DNA from: Anaerolineaceae bacterium oral taxon 439
Lineage (GTDB): Bacteria > Chloroflexota > Anaerolineae > Anaerolineales > Anaerolineaceae
NCBI GenBank assembly: GCA_001717545.1
Contig: CP017039.1
Span: 1,302,001 to 1,366,000 of the forward strand
DNA length: 64,000 bases
Reading direction: 5' to 3'
Shown piece after piece: positions 34,411 to 42,903 of the stretch. The translations under genes were made by a program, and so were the position numbers. The notes under the pieces are model-generated. The model searched no databases. It was not told where the DNA came from and saw only the letters and a program-made list of their open reading frames with translations. Position 1 is the stretch's first letter. Each line of letters begins with the position of its first letter.

Positions 34411-36459
34411 ATGAAGTGGATTTTCTTGAATTATCTTTTTGATCGGGGTTATTTTGTTAATTCCAGCGGAAAAGTCTGCGAGCATGTTCCTGAGACGGTT
34501 TCCTCGTTGGGAAGGCTCTTCGGTATCCGGATCGTCAGCGGCGCGGAATATCTGACGATGGAAATGATCCATACGGCGTCCGCCCGCATGGGCGTTAACG
34601 TTCCGCTCCCGTTTTATCGCGGCTTCCCGGATACCGTCCGTTCGCTCTTCCCTGAAGAACGGCTCTTTGACCAGCTGGTTCATTATATGCAGACGTATGA
34701 TTTCGGCCTTTTTGACGAGCCGGGGCGTTCGATCCTGGAACCGGAGTTCGAGCGGCTGGCGTTCGCCGAAAAGACCGAAATCCGCGATTTTTCCGTCCTG
34801 ACTGAAGCTGAAGCGGTTCGAGAGCTCGAAGAATTGGTTCGTGCCCTGCTGGCCGGAACGCGTCCGCTCAGCACGGAACAATTCGGGCTGGTTCGTGAAT
34901 TCATTCAGACGTACGGCTGGTTCCCGGAGACCTGCGCATCGAGAAATACCGCGCTGCGGTTATCTGCTGAGCTCCGGGATTTTCGGTTCGCGAAGTTTCT
35001 GGCGCTCTCCGATGTGATCAAGCTGGTTGAGGAGATTCAGTACCGCGTCTATAAAAAAGAAAACATCCGAAAGCTGAACCTCCGGAACCAGGACCGTAAG
35101 TTTATTGCCAGGATGATCGATTTCCTGTTCGAAGCGGACCGCTGCGATTTGCGTCAGTGCTGCGAGCGAAAGGCGCTCTGGTCCGGCCTGCTTCATCATC
35201 TTCATTATCGGCCGGGTTCCGCGAAGGCGGTTGAATTCGTTAACACGATCCGCGGAAAGAGAAACGGCTCGGTCAGCTCGGAATTTGAGGCGGCGATGCG
35301 GGCTGGGAAGGTCAACGACGCGGTTTCGATTCTGCTCGATCGGAAAGGCGTCGCCGCGGTTCTCCGCAGCCTGGACTATATCCTGAGCCGCTGCGGTTCG
35401 GATCGGGAAGTTCGGTCGGTACTGGATCGGATCGACGGCGAAAATCTGATCATCATGATTCAGCTGATTTTTCGGTATTCGCGCCGGGAAAACGCGTTTC
35501 GCGTTTTCAGGTTTACGCGGTTTGAGAAGCTCCGAATCCATGAGGAAACCGAATCGGAGATGCGCCGACGAAAAAGCGGTCTTCCCGTGGAGACGAGGAC
35601 GTTGGTTTTGGGCGCGCTGCGCGCGAAGCTGGAACAGAAGCTGAAAGGGCGGTCAGGAAAAGTCTACCTCGATCCGAAGATGCGGGGGATCGCGCTCCCG
35701 CTCCAGGAAACGGTCGCACAGGGCGGATTTGGGACGCTTCCGCGAGGTTCGCGGCTTCCGTTCCCTCCTGGAAAAAAGATTCGTGCGTTTACGTATTGGG
35801 AAAAAGTGGACGATATCGATCTGTCGGCGATCGGACTTCGGGAAGACGGTTCATATCAGGAATTCTCCTGGCGAACGATGTCCGATAGAACGGGGGATGG
35901 TATCGTTTATTCCGGCGATCAGACTTCCGGATATGACGGCGGGTCGGAATATTTTGATGTCGATCCGGTTTTATTCAGGAAAAGATACCCGTCCGTTCGT
36001 TATCTGGTTTTTTGTGATAACGTGTTCAGCGGCGTTCCGTTCAGCAGCTGTATCTGTCGCGCTGGCTACATGATACGCGACCGGATCGATTCGGGCGAGG
36101 TTTTTGAGCCGAAAACGGTTCAATCGTCTTTTGCGGCGAACGGTCAGAGTACGTTTTGTTATTTATTTGCGCTCGATCTGGACGCAAACGATTTTATCTG
36201 GCTGAATATTTCCCGTAAGAGTCAGGCCCGGATCGCGGGTACGACCGATTTCGCGTTTTTGTTGGATGATTTCCGGACAACCGACGTGATGAATGTTTAT
36301 GAGTTCTTTAAGCTGATGGCGACGGAGCTGGTTGACGATCCGATCGATGCCGACGTCGTCGTTACCGACGGGGCAGCTGCGCTGAAGGAGGGTGCAGAAT
36401 TGATTCGGAGCTGGGATACGGAACGCATGATCGCGCTGCTGAATTTACCCCGTGCGTAA
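34411..36459 (+). CDS. Large TerD-like domain protein next to the tRNA-like RNA
   Basis: 682 residues, no signal peptide, ATG after AAAGGGAGCTGCGG. Residues 1-430 are helical and repeat-like (for example FEAAMRAGKVNDAVSILLDR then VAAVLRSLDYILSRCG), resembling an alpha-solenoid. Residues about 430-620 resemble a TerD-type calcium-binding beta-sandwich: VYLDPKMRGIALPLQ, DDIDLSAIGL, VYSGDQTSGYDGG then SEYFDVDP, and RYLVFCDNVFSG. I recall long proteins of this layout in actinobacteria and other phyla, usually annotated only as TerD family. It is not an evident TROVE/Ro60 protein, yet it combines a helical rod with a metal-binding domain as Ro60 does. It begins 30 bases after the RNA. Confidence 0.7.
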   Translation: MKWIFLNYLFDRGYFVNSSGKVCEHVPETVSSLGRLFGIRIVSGAEYLTMEMIHTASARMGVNVPLPFYRGFPDTVRSLFPEERLFDQLVHYMQTYDFGLFDEPGRSILEPEFERLAFAEKTEIRDFSVLTEAEAVRELEELVRALLAGTRPLSTEQFGLVREFIQTYGWFPETCASRNTALRLSAELRDFRFAKFLALSDVIKLVEEIQYRVYKKENIRKLNLRNQDRKFIARMIDFLFEADRCDLRQCCERKALWSGLLHHLHYRPGSAKAVEFVNTIRGKRNGSVSSEFEAAMRAGKVNDAVSILLDRKGVAAVLRSLDYILSRCGSDREVRSVLDRIDGENLIIMIQLIFRYSRRENAFRVFRFTRFEKLRIHEETESEMRRRKSGLPVETRTLVLGALRAKLEQKLKGRSGKVYLDPKMRGIALPLQETVAQGGFGTLPRGSRLPFPPGKKIRAFTYWEKVDDIDLSAIGLREDGSYQEFSWRTMSDRTGDGIVYSGDQTSGYDGGSEYFDVDPVLFRKRYPSVRYLVFCDNVFSGVPFSSCICRAGYMIRDRIDSGEVFEPKTVQSSFAANGQSTFCYLFALDLDANDFIWLNISRKSQARIAGTTDFAFLLDDFRTTDVMNVYEFFKLMATELVDDPIDADVVVTDGAAALKEGAELIRSWDTERMIALLNLPRA

Positions 36460-36578
36460 AGGAGAGCGAGCGGGTCGCGCTCGGAGGACGGACGGAAAGC
36501 GCGGTTTCTGTTGGAACGAATTTGGAACGGCGAACGTATTAAGGGTGTAAGTAAAAAAAATAACAGGAGAGTTGAAAG

Positions 36579-37304
36579 ATGAGTACGAAGAAAGTAATGG
36601 CAGTCATGTTTGCAGTCGTCGCGGTAATGTTCTTAGCGGTTGGGGCCGCGTTCGCGCAGGAGAATACGATTACGGTCGAAGGGACCGGAATCGTCAATAT
36701 GGATCCGGACCTGGTTAAAATCAACGTCGCTATTAATAACGAAAGCCGTTCGATTCAGGACGCCGTGAACAATAATACGGAGATGGTTAAGAAAGTTCGC
36801 GAAGCGCTGATCGAGATCGGCCTGAGCGAAAGCGACCTGATCACGACGAATTTCTCCTTATGGTCCGGTTATTTGTATTATATGGACGAGAACGCGGATC
36901 CTGAAGCGAAGAAATATACGGTGAATTACTCGATGCAGATTGTGCTGCGCGATGCGTCGCGGTTAAACGAGGTTTTAGATACGGCGGTCAATTCGGGAAT
37001 TACGAGTATTGACACAGTATCGCATGAATATTCGGATCGCCTCGCGATGTACGAAGAGGCGCGGAAGCTGGCGCTCGCCGACGCGAGGGCGAAAGCGGAC
37101 ACGATCGCGGATGAGCTGGGGAAGAAGATCGTCGATGTCGTGACGGTGGAGATGCCAGATTATTCCGAAGCCAGCGACATGCGCTATAACATGGCAGCGC
37201 GCGAGGGTATGGGCGGCATGGGCGGAGGAGCGTCGACGCCCGAGATTACTTCCGGTGCGTATCAGGCGTCCGCCAGGCTGCGCGTTACGTATTTATTCGA
37301 ATAA
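36579..37304 (+). CDS. SIMPL domain (DUF541) secreted protein
   Basis: 241 residues. Signal peptide VMFAVVAVMFLAVGAAFA-Q (cleavage near 27), then the DUF541/SIMPL pattern: ITVEGTGIVNMDPDLVKINV at the start of the mature protein, a long coiled middle (DAVNNNTEMVKKVREALIEIG), and YEEARKLALADARAKADTIADELGKK. SIMPL proteins form oligomers in the periplasm or at the surface; their function is not settled. The ATG follows AACAGGAGAG. Single-gene unit. Confidence 0.92.
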   Translation: MSTKKVMAVMFAVVAVMFLAVGAAFAQENTITVEGTGIVNMDPDLVKINVAINNESRSIQDAVNNNTEMVKKVREALIEIGLSESDLITTNFSLWSGYLYYMDENADPEAKKYTVNYSMQIVLRDASRLNEVLDTAVNSGITSIDTVSHEYSDRLAMYEEARKLALADARAKADTIADELGKKIVDVVTVEMPDYSEASDMRYNMAAREGMGGMGGGASTPEITSGAYQASARLRVTYLFE

Positions 37305-37334
37305 TAAGCGGATCCATAACAAAAGAGACGCTAT

Positions 37335-37377
37335 AAAAAATAGAAGAGCCGTCCCCAATCATCGGGACGGCTCTTCT
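37335..37377 (-). terminator. Intrinsic terminator of the kinase-rpe-gpx unit
   Basis: Perfect 14-bp stem (37342-37355 with 37364-37377), 8-base loop, followed on the minus strand by ATTTTTT (37335-37341). It lies 15 bases after the gpx stop and also faces the SIMPL gene from the other side. Confidence 0.85.
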
Positions 37378-37392
37378 GTACGTCTATTCTAG

Positions 37393-37938
37393 TTAACCGA
37401 TGAGTTTTTCGACCAGCTTGCGGACGTCTTTCATGTCGGCGGTGGGTTCGAAGCGAGCGGCGACGTTCCCCGCCCGATCGACGACGAATTTCGTGAAGTT
37501 CCATTTTATATCTGGTGTCGACTTGTAATCCGGACGCGAAACTGCGAGCATTCCCTTCATCATCAGCGCGGCGGGGGAGGAGCCGAAGCCTTCGAAGCCT
37601 TTCTGCGCTTTCAGCCAGGTAAAGAGCGGGAGTTCGTTTGCGCCGTTGACGTCCGATTTTTTCATCTGCGGAAATTGCGTGTTGTATTTCAGCGTGCAAA
37701 ATTCCTGAATTTCGGCGTCAGAGCCGGGCGCCTGTCCGCCGAACTGGTTGCAGGGGACGTCGATGATTTCGAGCCCCTTTTCATGTAGCGCCTCGTACAT
37801 TTCTTCCAGCGGCTGATAATGCGGCGTGAATCCGCAGCCGGTCGCCGTGTTGACGACGAGGATGACTTTCCCTTTATACGCGCTGAGCGGGACGTCTTCT
37901 CCGGCGGCGTTCGGGACGGTAAAGTCATAGATGTTCAT
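37393..37938 (-). CDS. Glutathione peroxidase family thiol peroxidase
   Basis: 181 residues. Peroxidatic cysteine in NTATGCGFTPHY, Gln in PCNQFGGQ and Trp/Asn in KWNFTKFVVD form the catalytic tetrad. The enzyme is the cysteine (not selenocysteine) type; it has CTLKYN with a second cysteine, so it probably works with thioredoxin. It detoxifies hydroperoxides, a sensible gene for an anaerobe exposed to oxygen. Last gene of a minus-strand unit after rpe. Confidence 0.94.
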   Translation of the reverse strand: MNIYDFTVPNAAGEDVPLSAYKGKVILVVNTATGCGFTPHYQPLEEMYEALHEKGLEIIDVPCNQFGGQAPGSDAEIQEFCTLKYNTQFPQMKKSDVNGANELPLFTWLKAQKGFEGFGSSPAALMMKGMLAVSRPDYKSTPDIKWNFTKFVVDRAGNVAARFEPTADMKDVRKLVEKLIG

Positions 37939-37987
37939 GCACTGGTCTCCTGTTGAATCGAAGCGTTCTGTTTGAATTTTGATCCGG

Positions 37988-38662
37988 CTAACGGGCGGAC
38001 GATTTCGCAGCTTCGCGGAGCGACCGGACCGCGCGGCCGTAACCGACGGGGTTACGGAAAATCGAGGTCCCGGCGACGAATACGTTCGCGCCAGCCTCGG
38101 AGCAGAGCCGAATCGATTCTTCGTTAATTCCGCCGTCGACTTCGATATCGACGTCCAGCCGCGCCTCGTCGATCCAGTTCCGGATTACGCGGATTTTTTT
38201 CAGCGTCTGTGGGATGAACTTCTGGCCGCCGAAGCCGGGGTTGACCGTCATGACGAGAACCATATCGACGAAAGGCAGCAGCGGTTCGATCATCCCGGCA
38301 GGGGTTCCCGGGTTGAGGACGATCGAAGGCTTTGCGCCGAGACGGCGTATTTCGGTCAGGGTTGAATGAATATTCTGGTTGTTTTCGACGTGAACCGATA
38401 CGATATCCGCGCCGGCTTCGATAAACGAGTGGATATGCCTTTCCGGCTGAATGATCATCAGGTGCACGTCCAGCGGCGCGGCGCTGATTTTTTTTAACCC
38501 TTCTACGACTGGAACGCCGATCGTAATATTCGGAACGAATGAACCGTCCATGACGTCGACATGGACCCAGTCGGCGCCGCCGTTGACAACCGCGTCGACC
38601 TCGTTCCCCAATTGCATGAAATTCGACGCTAAAATCGAAGCTGAAAGTTTAACCGGTTTCAT
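37988..38662 (-). CDS. rpe: Ribulose-phosphate 3-epimerase
   Basis: 224 residues, TIM barrel. Interconverts ribulose-5-phosphate and xylulose-5-phosphate. Signatures: LSASILASNF, VHVDVMDGSFVPNITIG (metal-binding His and Asp), HLMIIQPERH, VLVMTVNPGFGGQKFI and the VDGGINEE phosphate and acid motif. Placed between a Ser/Thr kinase gene (87 bases upstream) and gpx (49 bases downstream). Confidence 0.97.
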   Translation of the reverse strand: MKPVKLSASILASNFMQLGNEVDAVVNGGADWVHVDVMDGSFVPNITIGVPVVEGLKKISAAPLDVHLMIIQPERHIHSFIEAGADIVSVHVENNQNIHSTLTEIRRLGAKPSIVLNPGTPAGMIEPLLPFVDMVLVMTVNPGFGGQKFIPQTLKKIRVIRNWIDEARLDVDIEVDGGINEESIRLCSEAGANVFVAGTSIFRNPVGYGRAVRSLREAAKSSAR

Positions 38663-38749
38663 TCCTGTTCCTCATTTCCTGCCCTTTATTGTACCCTCTT
38701 GCCGAACGGCGGCGCGGAATTTTTTTGGATTGCGTGCTTCCCGGTGGAT

Positions 38750-39556
38750 TTATCCGGCGAGTATCCTGTCGAGCCGTTCGGCGGCTTTCAGTCTTGGCGC
38801 AGGGTCTTTCGAAAGGAGAATCAGGATCGATTCAGCGAGTTGGCCCGGGAGGTCGGGACGGAATCGGATCGGATCGGGCGGCGTCTCGTTGACCTGCGCG
38901 CGCATGACGGTTTCCGCGTCCTGCCCTTCGAAGACTGTCCGCCCGCAGATCGTCCGGTAGAGGATCGCGCCGACGCTGTACCAGTCGGAAGCGGGAACCG
39001 GAGGATATCCGCGCGCGCATTCCGGCGCCATGTAATACGGCGAGCCGTTGACGATTGAGGATGGGGCGGCGGGGCGCGGGTCGTCGATTTGGCGGGCTTC
39101 TCCGAAGTCGCTGATTCTCAGGCGGTTTTCGGCGTCGATCAGGAGGTTCAGCGGCTTCAGGTCGCCATGCACGATTCCGCACGCATGAATCGCACGGACT
39201 CCCGCGCAGAGATCTCGCCCGTATGCCGCCGCAAGCGGAAAAGCCAGCCCGGTCCCGACGGGAAGCGCGTCCTGAAGCGTGCCGCCCGGGACGAACGGCA
39301 GGACGATCGCCGCGGTATCCGCTTCGGTCAGGAGGTCTGAAACCGGAAGGACGTTCGGATGGCGAACGCGGGACTGGAGCTCCGCGCCGCGGAAGAAACG
39401 TGCGCGCTCGGCCGGGTCCGCGGCTCCGCTCTTCAGGACTTTCAGGAAGACGGCCCGTCCGGTCAGGCGGTCAACAGCGCGGAAAAGTTCGACGATCCGC
39501 CCGGCCCCGATCGGCTGGATATGTGTAAAGCTGCGAAATAGCGCCTCGTAACTCAT
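38750..39556 (-). CDS. Serine/threonine protein kinase, soluble
   Basis: 268 residues: a bare Hanks-type kinase domain without the membrane span and sensor domain usual in bacteria. VFLKVLK holds the ATP lysine; the catalytic loop is VHGDLKPLNLL (HGD in place of HRD), the metal site is SDFGEA and the activation-segment end is APECARG. The glycine-rich loop (IGAGRIVELFRA) is degenerate. With HGD in place of HRD, activity should be tested, but Asp, Lys and Asn are kept. Divergent from the SH3/PP2C unit, which probably provides its phosphatase. A -10 lies so close to the ATG that the mRNA is probably leaderless. Confidence 0.9.
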   Translation of the reverse strand: MSYEALFRSFTHIQPIGAGRIVELFRAVDRLTGRAVFLKVLKSGAADPAERARFFRGAELQSRVRHPNVLPVSDLLTEADTAAIVLPFVPGGTLQDALPVGTGLAFPLAAAYGRDLCAGVRAIHACGIVHGDLKPLNLLIDAENRLRISDFGEARQIDDPRPAAPSSIVNGSPYYMAPECARGYPPVPASDWYSVGAILYRTICGRTVFEGQDAETVMRAQVNETPPDPIRFRPDLPGQLAESILILLSKDPAPRLKAAERLDRILAG

Positions 39557-39564
39557 CTTGATTT

Positions 39565-39570
39565 ATAATA
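39565..39570 (-). promoter_or_regulatory. -10 element immediately before the kinase gene
   Basis: TATTAT on the minus strand, 8 bases before the ATG at 39556; no Shine-Dalgarno follows. This predicts a leaderless mRNA. Confidence 0.45.
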
Positions 39571-39591
39571 TTAGCATGGTTCTTCTGCCGA

Positions 39592-39619
39592 TTGGAAAAA
39601 GGTTCTTATCTTATAAAAT
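39592..39619 (+). promoter_or_regulatory. Promoter for the SH3-PP2C-response regulator unit
   Basis: TTGGAA (39592-39597), 16-base spacer, TAAAAT (39614-39619). The predicted start is about 6 bases before the ATG at 39632, so the leader is very short. Confidence 0.5.
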
Positions 39620-39631
39620 CGAAGGCTGTTT

Positions 39632-40141
39632 ATGAGATCCCGTTCGGAGCGATCCTCCTCTTCGTTAATTCCGTTCTGGGCGGTTGTTGCGGCGATCCTG
39701 TTCGGCGCGGGCCTGTTTGTCGCGCTGATGGTCGCGATTACGCGGAGCGCGCTTGAAAACGATCCGCCGCTTCGGTCGGCGCTGGCTCAGGTGACGATTA
39801 TTCCGGCGCCGACGGTTACGCCGACTGCCCCGGTTTCGTCCGAGCCGAAGGAGCTTTCGGTTCGATACGTTTCGCCGGAAGGCTTCTCGATCGGCGCTTT
39901 CGTAAAGATCGCGAATACGCAGGGCGCGGGGCTGAAAATCCGTCCGGAGCCCGGGACCGGGAGCCAGACGTCGTTTATCGCCAGCGAGGGCGAACTTTTC
40001 GTGATTACCGACGGGCCGGACGAACGGAACGGTTATACCTGGTGGAAATTGGCGGGATTTGAAGATTCTGAGCGGACGGGATGGGGAGCGTCGGCGTTTT
40101 TCGCGCTGGTCGCCCCGCCGTCGGACGGAGCGGCTGAGTAA
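39632..40141 (+). CDS. Membrane-anchored SH3-like domain protein
   Basis: 169 residues. Short basic N-terminus, one membrane span at about 13-36 (FWAVVAAILFGAGLFVALMV), a Thr/Pro linker, then an SH3-like domain (AFVKIANTQGAGLKIRPEPG, FVITDGPDERNGYTWWKLAG, GWGASAFF) that would lie outside and may bind peptidoglycan. First gene of a unit with a PP2C phosphatase whose ATG is directly after its stop; the pair is divergent from the Ser/Thr kinase, so it may be a sensor or anchor in a phospho-signalling module. Confidence 0.8.
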   Translation: MRSRSERSSSSLIPFWAVVAAILFGAGLFVALMVAITRSALENDPPLRSALAQVTIIPAPTVTPTAPVSSEPKELSVRYVSPEGFSIGAFVKIANTQGAGLKIRPEPGTGSQTSFIASEGELFVITDGPDERNGYTWWKLAGFEDSERTGWGASAFFALVAPPSDGAAE

Positions 40142-40921
40142 ATGAGTTCGAATCAGGCAGAACGGTTTGATTATTGTATGGGGCATGATATCGGCAGGGT
40201 CCGGCCCGTAAACGAGGACGCGATTTTCGCGTTCTCGGCGCAGGTTATGCGGATGGATACGCTGACGCCGATTGGCCTGTTTATTATTGCCGACGGAATG
40301 GGGGGGCATTCCAGCGGCGAAAGAGCGTCCGCAAAGGCGATTTCCGAGTTTACCGGCGATTTCTTTCGAACGGTTTATCTGAAAGCGATCGACGCGCGAG
40401 GCGATTCCGCCGATCTTGGCGGCGAGATGGCGCGCTGTCTTGAGCGGACGAACGCGACGATTTATTCGGATATTCCGAATAGCGGGACGACGTTTTCGGC
40501 GCTGCTGCTGGTTGGGAATTCGTATTGGATTGTTCATGTCGGCGATTCGCGGATTTACTATTTTTCGGGGAATCAGGACGAAGCGCTGCTGACGAAGGAT
40601 CATTCGCTCGTGCAGATGATGATCGATCTTGGGGAAATCACGGAGGAGGAAGGGAAGACGCATATTCGACGGAACGTGATCCTGCGGTCGGTTGGTTTCG
40701 AATCGTCGGTCCAGCCGGATATCTATCAGGGAACGTTCGAGGCGGGCGATCGCTTTCTGCTCTGCTGCGACGGGGTTTGGTCGGTCGTGGGAACGGAGGC
40801 GTGGGAGGAGATTCTTCGCTCGCCGGAACCGATTCAGGATCAGGCTCGGCGCCTGGTTGAAGCCGCGAACGAGGCGGGCGGGACGGATAATATCAGCTGT
40901 ATCCTCGTTCAGTGCGGGTAA
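40142..40921 (+). CDS. PP2C-type protein serine/threonine phosphatase
   Basis: 259 residues. All metal-binding and phosphate-binding motifs are intact: GRVRPVNEDAIFAF, IADGMGGHSSGE, HVGDSRIYYF, LLCCDGVWSVV and GGTDNISCILVQ. It should remove phosphate from Ser/Thr on targets of the neighbouring kinase. It starts at the base after the SH3 gene's stop, so translation is coupled. In contrast to the PP2C-like domain of 17576-19549, this one looks fully active. Confidence 0.95.
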   Translation: MSSNQAERFDYCMGHDIGRVRPVNEDAIFAFSAQVMRMDTLTPIGLFIIADGMGGHSSGERASAKAISEFTGDFFRTVYLKAIDARGDSADLGGEMARCLERTNATIYSDIPNSGTTFSALLLVGNSYWIVHVGDSRIYYFSGNQDEALLTKDHSLVQMMIDLGEITEEEGKTHIRRNVILRSVGFESSVQPDIYQGTFEAGDRFLLCCDGVWSVVGTEAWEEILRSPEPIQDQARRLVEAANEAGGTDNISCILVQCG

Positions 40922-40954
40922 TCGGGCGGATTATGAGGGAAAAGGACAGGCGTT

Positions 40955-41683
40955 ATGAATACAAAACAGCGAATATTGGTTGTGGACGACGAAGAGCGGA
41001 TCGTGCGCATGATCCGGCTCAACCTGGAGCATGACGGCTTCACCGTAATCGAGGCGAATAACGGGATGCAGGCGATCAATCAAATTCGGGAGAAGCTTCC
41101 GAATCTGGTCATTCTCGATGTGATGATGCCGGGGATCGACGGGTATGAGACGCTGTCGCTGATTCGCGAGACGAGTCAGGTCCCGGTGATCATGCTGACG
41201 GCAAAGAGCGAGGAAGAGGACCGGATTTATGGGCTCGAACTGGGCGCGGACGATTATATTACGAAGCCGTTCAGTCCACGCGAGCTGGTCAGCCGGATTA
41301 AAGCGGTGCTGCGGCGGACGGAAAATCGGAGTCCGGACGAAGAGGACGTTATCCGCGTCGACGACCGGCTGACGCTGGACTTCGGGAAACGCGAAATCTG
41401 GCTGGACGGCGAGCTGGTAAAGCTGCGACCGACGGAGTATCGCCTGCTGTATCATCTGGTTAAAAACGCCGGGTGGGTGATGACGTATGATCAGATTCTG
41501 GCGAAGGTCTGGGGGTATGAGTACCGGGATGAGACGCATTACGTCCGGCTATATGTCAACTATCTGCGGCAGAAGCTGGAAAAGGATCCCGCGAACCCAA
41601 AGTATATCCTGACGGAACGCGGGGTCGGGTACCGCTTCGTCGATTATAAGAATTCAGCGAAAACGGAACCGCCGTCGGCTTAG
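40955..41683 (+). CDS. OmpR/PhoB-family response regulator (orphan)
   Basis: 242 residues. Receiver domain with the acidic pair VVDDEE, phospho-acceptor Asp in ILDVMMPGIDGYE, Thr/Lys in MLTAKSE and TKPFSPRELVSRI; then a winged-helix DNA-binding domain (LVKLRPTEYRLLYHLVKNAG, YVRLYVNYLRQKLE, GVGYRF). No histidine kinase gene is adjacent, so its partner is elsewhere or it is controlled by the Ser/Thr kinase. Start ATG after GGGAAAAGGACAGG; terminator at 41731. Confidence 0.95.
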   Translation: MNTKQRILVVDDEERIVRMIRLNLEHDGFTVIEANNGMQAINQIREKLPNLVILDVMMPGIDGYETLSLIRETSQVPVIMLTAKSEEEDRIYGLELGADDYITKPFSPRELVSRIKAVLRRTENRSPDEEDVIRVDDRLTLDFGKREIWLDGELVKLRPTEYRLLYHLVKNAGWVMTYDQILAKVWGYEYRDETHYVRLYVNYLRQKLEKDPANPKYILTERGVGYRFVDYKNSAKTEPPSA

Positions 41684-41730
41684 CGAACGGGAGGACGGTC
41701 TTCCCCGCGGCGCGCGTTTTTTGCGGAACG

Positions 41731-41769
41731 GGGAGCCCGCGAGGGGATGTTTTTTGAGGCTCCCTTTTT
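41731..41769 (+). terminator. Intrinsic terminator after the response regulator
   Basis: GGGAGCC (41731-41737) pairs with GGCTCCC (41758-41764), 20-base loop, followed by TTTTT. Confidence 0.7.
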
Positions 41770-41859
41770 CCGGACAGCGGGCGGTGATGTTAACAAATTG
41801 CTGACGGATTGTTTAGGCGGATCTGATCTTTCGTTTCTATTTTTCTAACGAACCTTTCC

Positions 41860-41865
41860 TATACT
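41860..41865 (+). promoter_or_regulatory. -10 element for the Hsp20 gene
   Basis: TATACT, 69 bases before the ATG at 41934. The leader has a 5-bp hairpin TGGGC (41888-41892) / GCCCA (41905-41909) and then AAGGAAAGGAA. No CIRCE element is seen. Confidence 0.4.
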
Positions 41866-41933
41866 GAGGACAAATCAGGAAACAAGCTGGGCGATGAAAA
41901 AAAAGCCCAACGGAAAAGGAAAGGAAAAATACC

Positions 41934-42380
41934 ATGTATTACAGAATCAATCATTACCCCGTTCGTGAACTCGTCTCGATGCAGGATTCGATGAACCGGT
42001 TATTTTCGAACATGTTTGCGCCGTCGGCGGAGGATGGAACGCTGGTCGCCTCACCCGCGATTGACATGAAAGAAAGCGAAAACGAGCTGTCGGTCCGGGT
42101 AACGCTTCCGGGCGTGGATCCGAAAAACGTTGAATTATCGGTCAACGAGAACGTTTTATCGGTGCGTGCGTCGATTGAGGAAGAGGTTGAAAAAGGCGAA
42201 ACGAAGAGCGTTTTCCACCTGCGCGAGAATACGTTTACGTCTTACTATCGCGAAATCCGGCTGCCGTTCGAGGTAGACGCGGATAAAGCCGAGGCCGATT
42301 ATAAGAATGGGATCCTGACGATTACGCTTCCGAAGGCTGAAATCGTGAAGCCGAAATCGATTCAGATCCGCACGAAATAA
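41934..42380 (+). CDS. Small heat shock protein (Hsp20/alpha-crystallin)
   Basis: 148 residues. Alpha-crystallin domain from about 40 to 140 (SPAIDMKESENELSVRVTLPG to YKNGILTITLPKAE) with the conserved GILTI/V signature; the C-terminal IxI-like tail is SIQIRTK. Holds unfolding proteins in a refoldable state as an oligomer. The N-terminus MYYRINHYPVRELVSMQDSM is typical for bacterial class A/B. Single-gene unit between two terminators. Confidence 0.96.
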   Translation: MYYRINHYPVRELVSMQDSMNRLFSNMFAPSAEDGTLVASPAIDMKESENELSVRVTLPGVDPKNVELSVNENVLSVRASIEEEVEKGETKSVFHLRENTFTSYYREIRLPFEVDADKAEADYKNGILTITLPKAEIVKPKSIQIRTK

Positions 42381-42412
42381 CGCCGCTTTTCAAGGGACTT
42401 CCTTTTTTTCAG

Positions 42413-42446
42413 GAGAGCCTCCCCAACAGGGGGGGCTCTCGGTTTT
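42413..42446 (+). terminator. Intrinsic terminator after the Hsp20 gene
   Basis: GAGAGCC-T-CCCC (42413-42424) pairs with GGGG-G-GGCTCTC (42429-42440), 4-base loop, followed by GGTTTTA. Twelve base pairs with one G-T. Confidence 0.8.
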
Positions 42447-42469
42447 AAGCGGACGGGAGGACGAGGGCG

Positions 42470-42868
42470 TCAGAACGTGACGCCGCCTTCCAGAAGGATA
42501 TTGCAATAGGGGGTGCATTCTCCGGTTCGGATCTGCGCCTTGCAGGATTTCGACAGCGCTTTCAGCTCCTCATGGGGAACGGCGTCGAGCGGAAACTGGT
42601 CGTCGATCAGGTCCTGGAGACGGATAAACGCATTCGGCGAGGCGTCTTTCATTTCAGAGCTGATCACACCGCGCTGAACCTCCAGCTCGTCCAGAACCGC
42701 GTCCAGGACGTCGAAGAAGGAGGGGACCCCTTCGCAGACGGCTAAATCGATCCATTTTACGCCGGACGGGCAGGGCATCCCGGCGTCTCCGATCAGGATC
42801 GTATCAAAATGTTCTAATTCTGCGATAATTTTAGACAGGTCGCCATGAAAGATTCCGCTTTTTTTCAT
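42470..42868 (-). CDS. rbsD: D-ribose pyranase
   Basis: 132 residues, the usual RbsD length. Converts the beta-pyranose form of ribose (or a related sugar) to the form used by the kinase. Motifs MKKSGIFHGDLSKIIAELEH with the catalytic His, LIGDAGMPCP and the C-terminal RTGECTPYCNILL. ATG follows CAGGAGG. It is the last gene of the sugar locus and lies 35 bases after the isomerase. Confidence 0.95.
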   Translation of the reverse strand: MKKSGIFHGDLSKIIAELEHFDTILIGDAGMPCPSGVKWIDLAVCEGVPSFFDVLDAVLDELEVQRGVISSEMKDASPNAFIRLQDLIDDQFPLDAVPHEELKALSKSCKAQIRTGECTPYCNILLEGGVTF

Positions 42869-42903
42869 CTTTGCCTCCTGATTTTCGCTGGCGCGGGGCC
42901 GGT

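Noticed and set aside
34411-36459. Ro60/TROVE protein
   Set aside because: No TROVE motifs or MIDAS vWA domain are recognisable; the C-terminus resembles TerD instead.
41888-41909. RNA thermometer in the Hsp20 leader
   Set aside because: Only a 5-bp hairpin that does not cover the ribosome binding site; too weak to claim.
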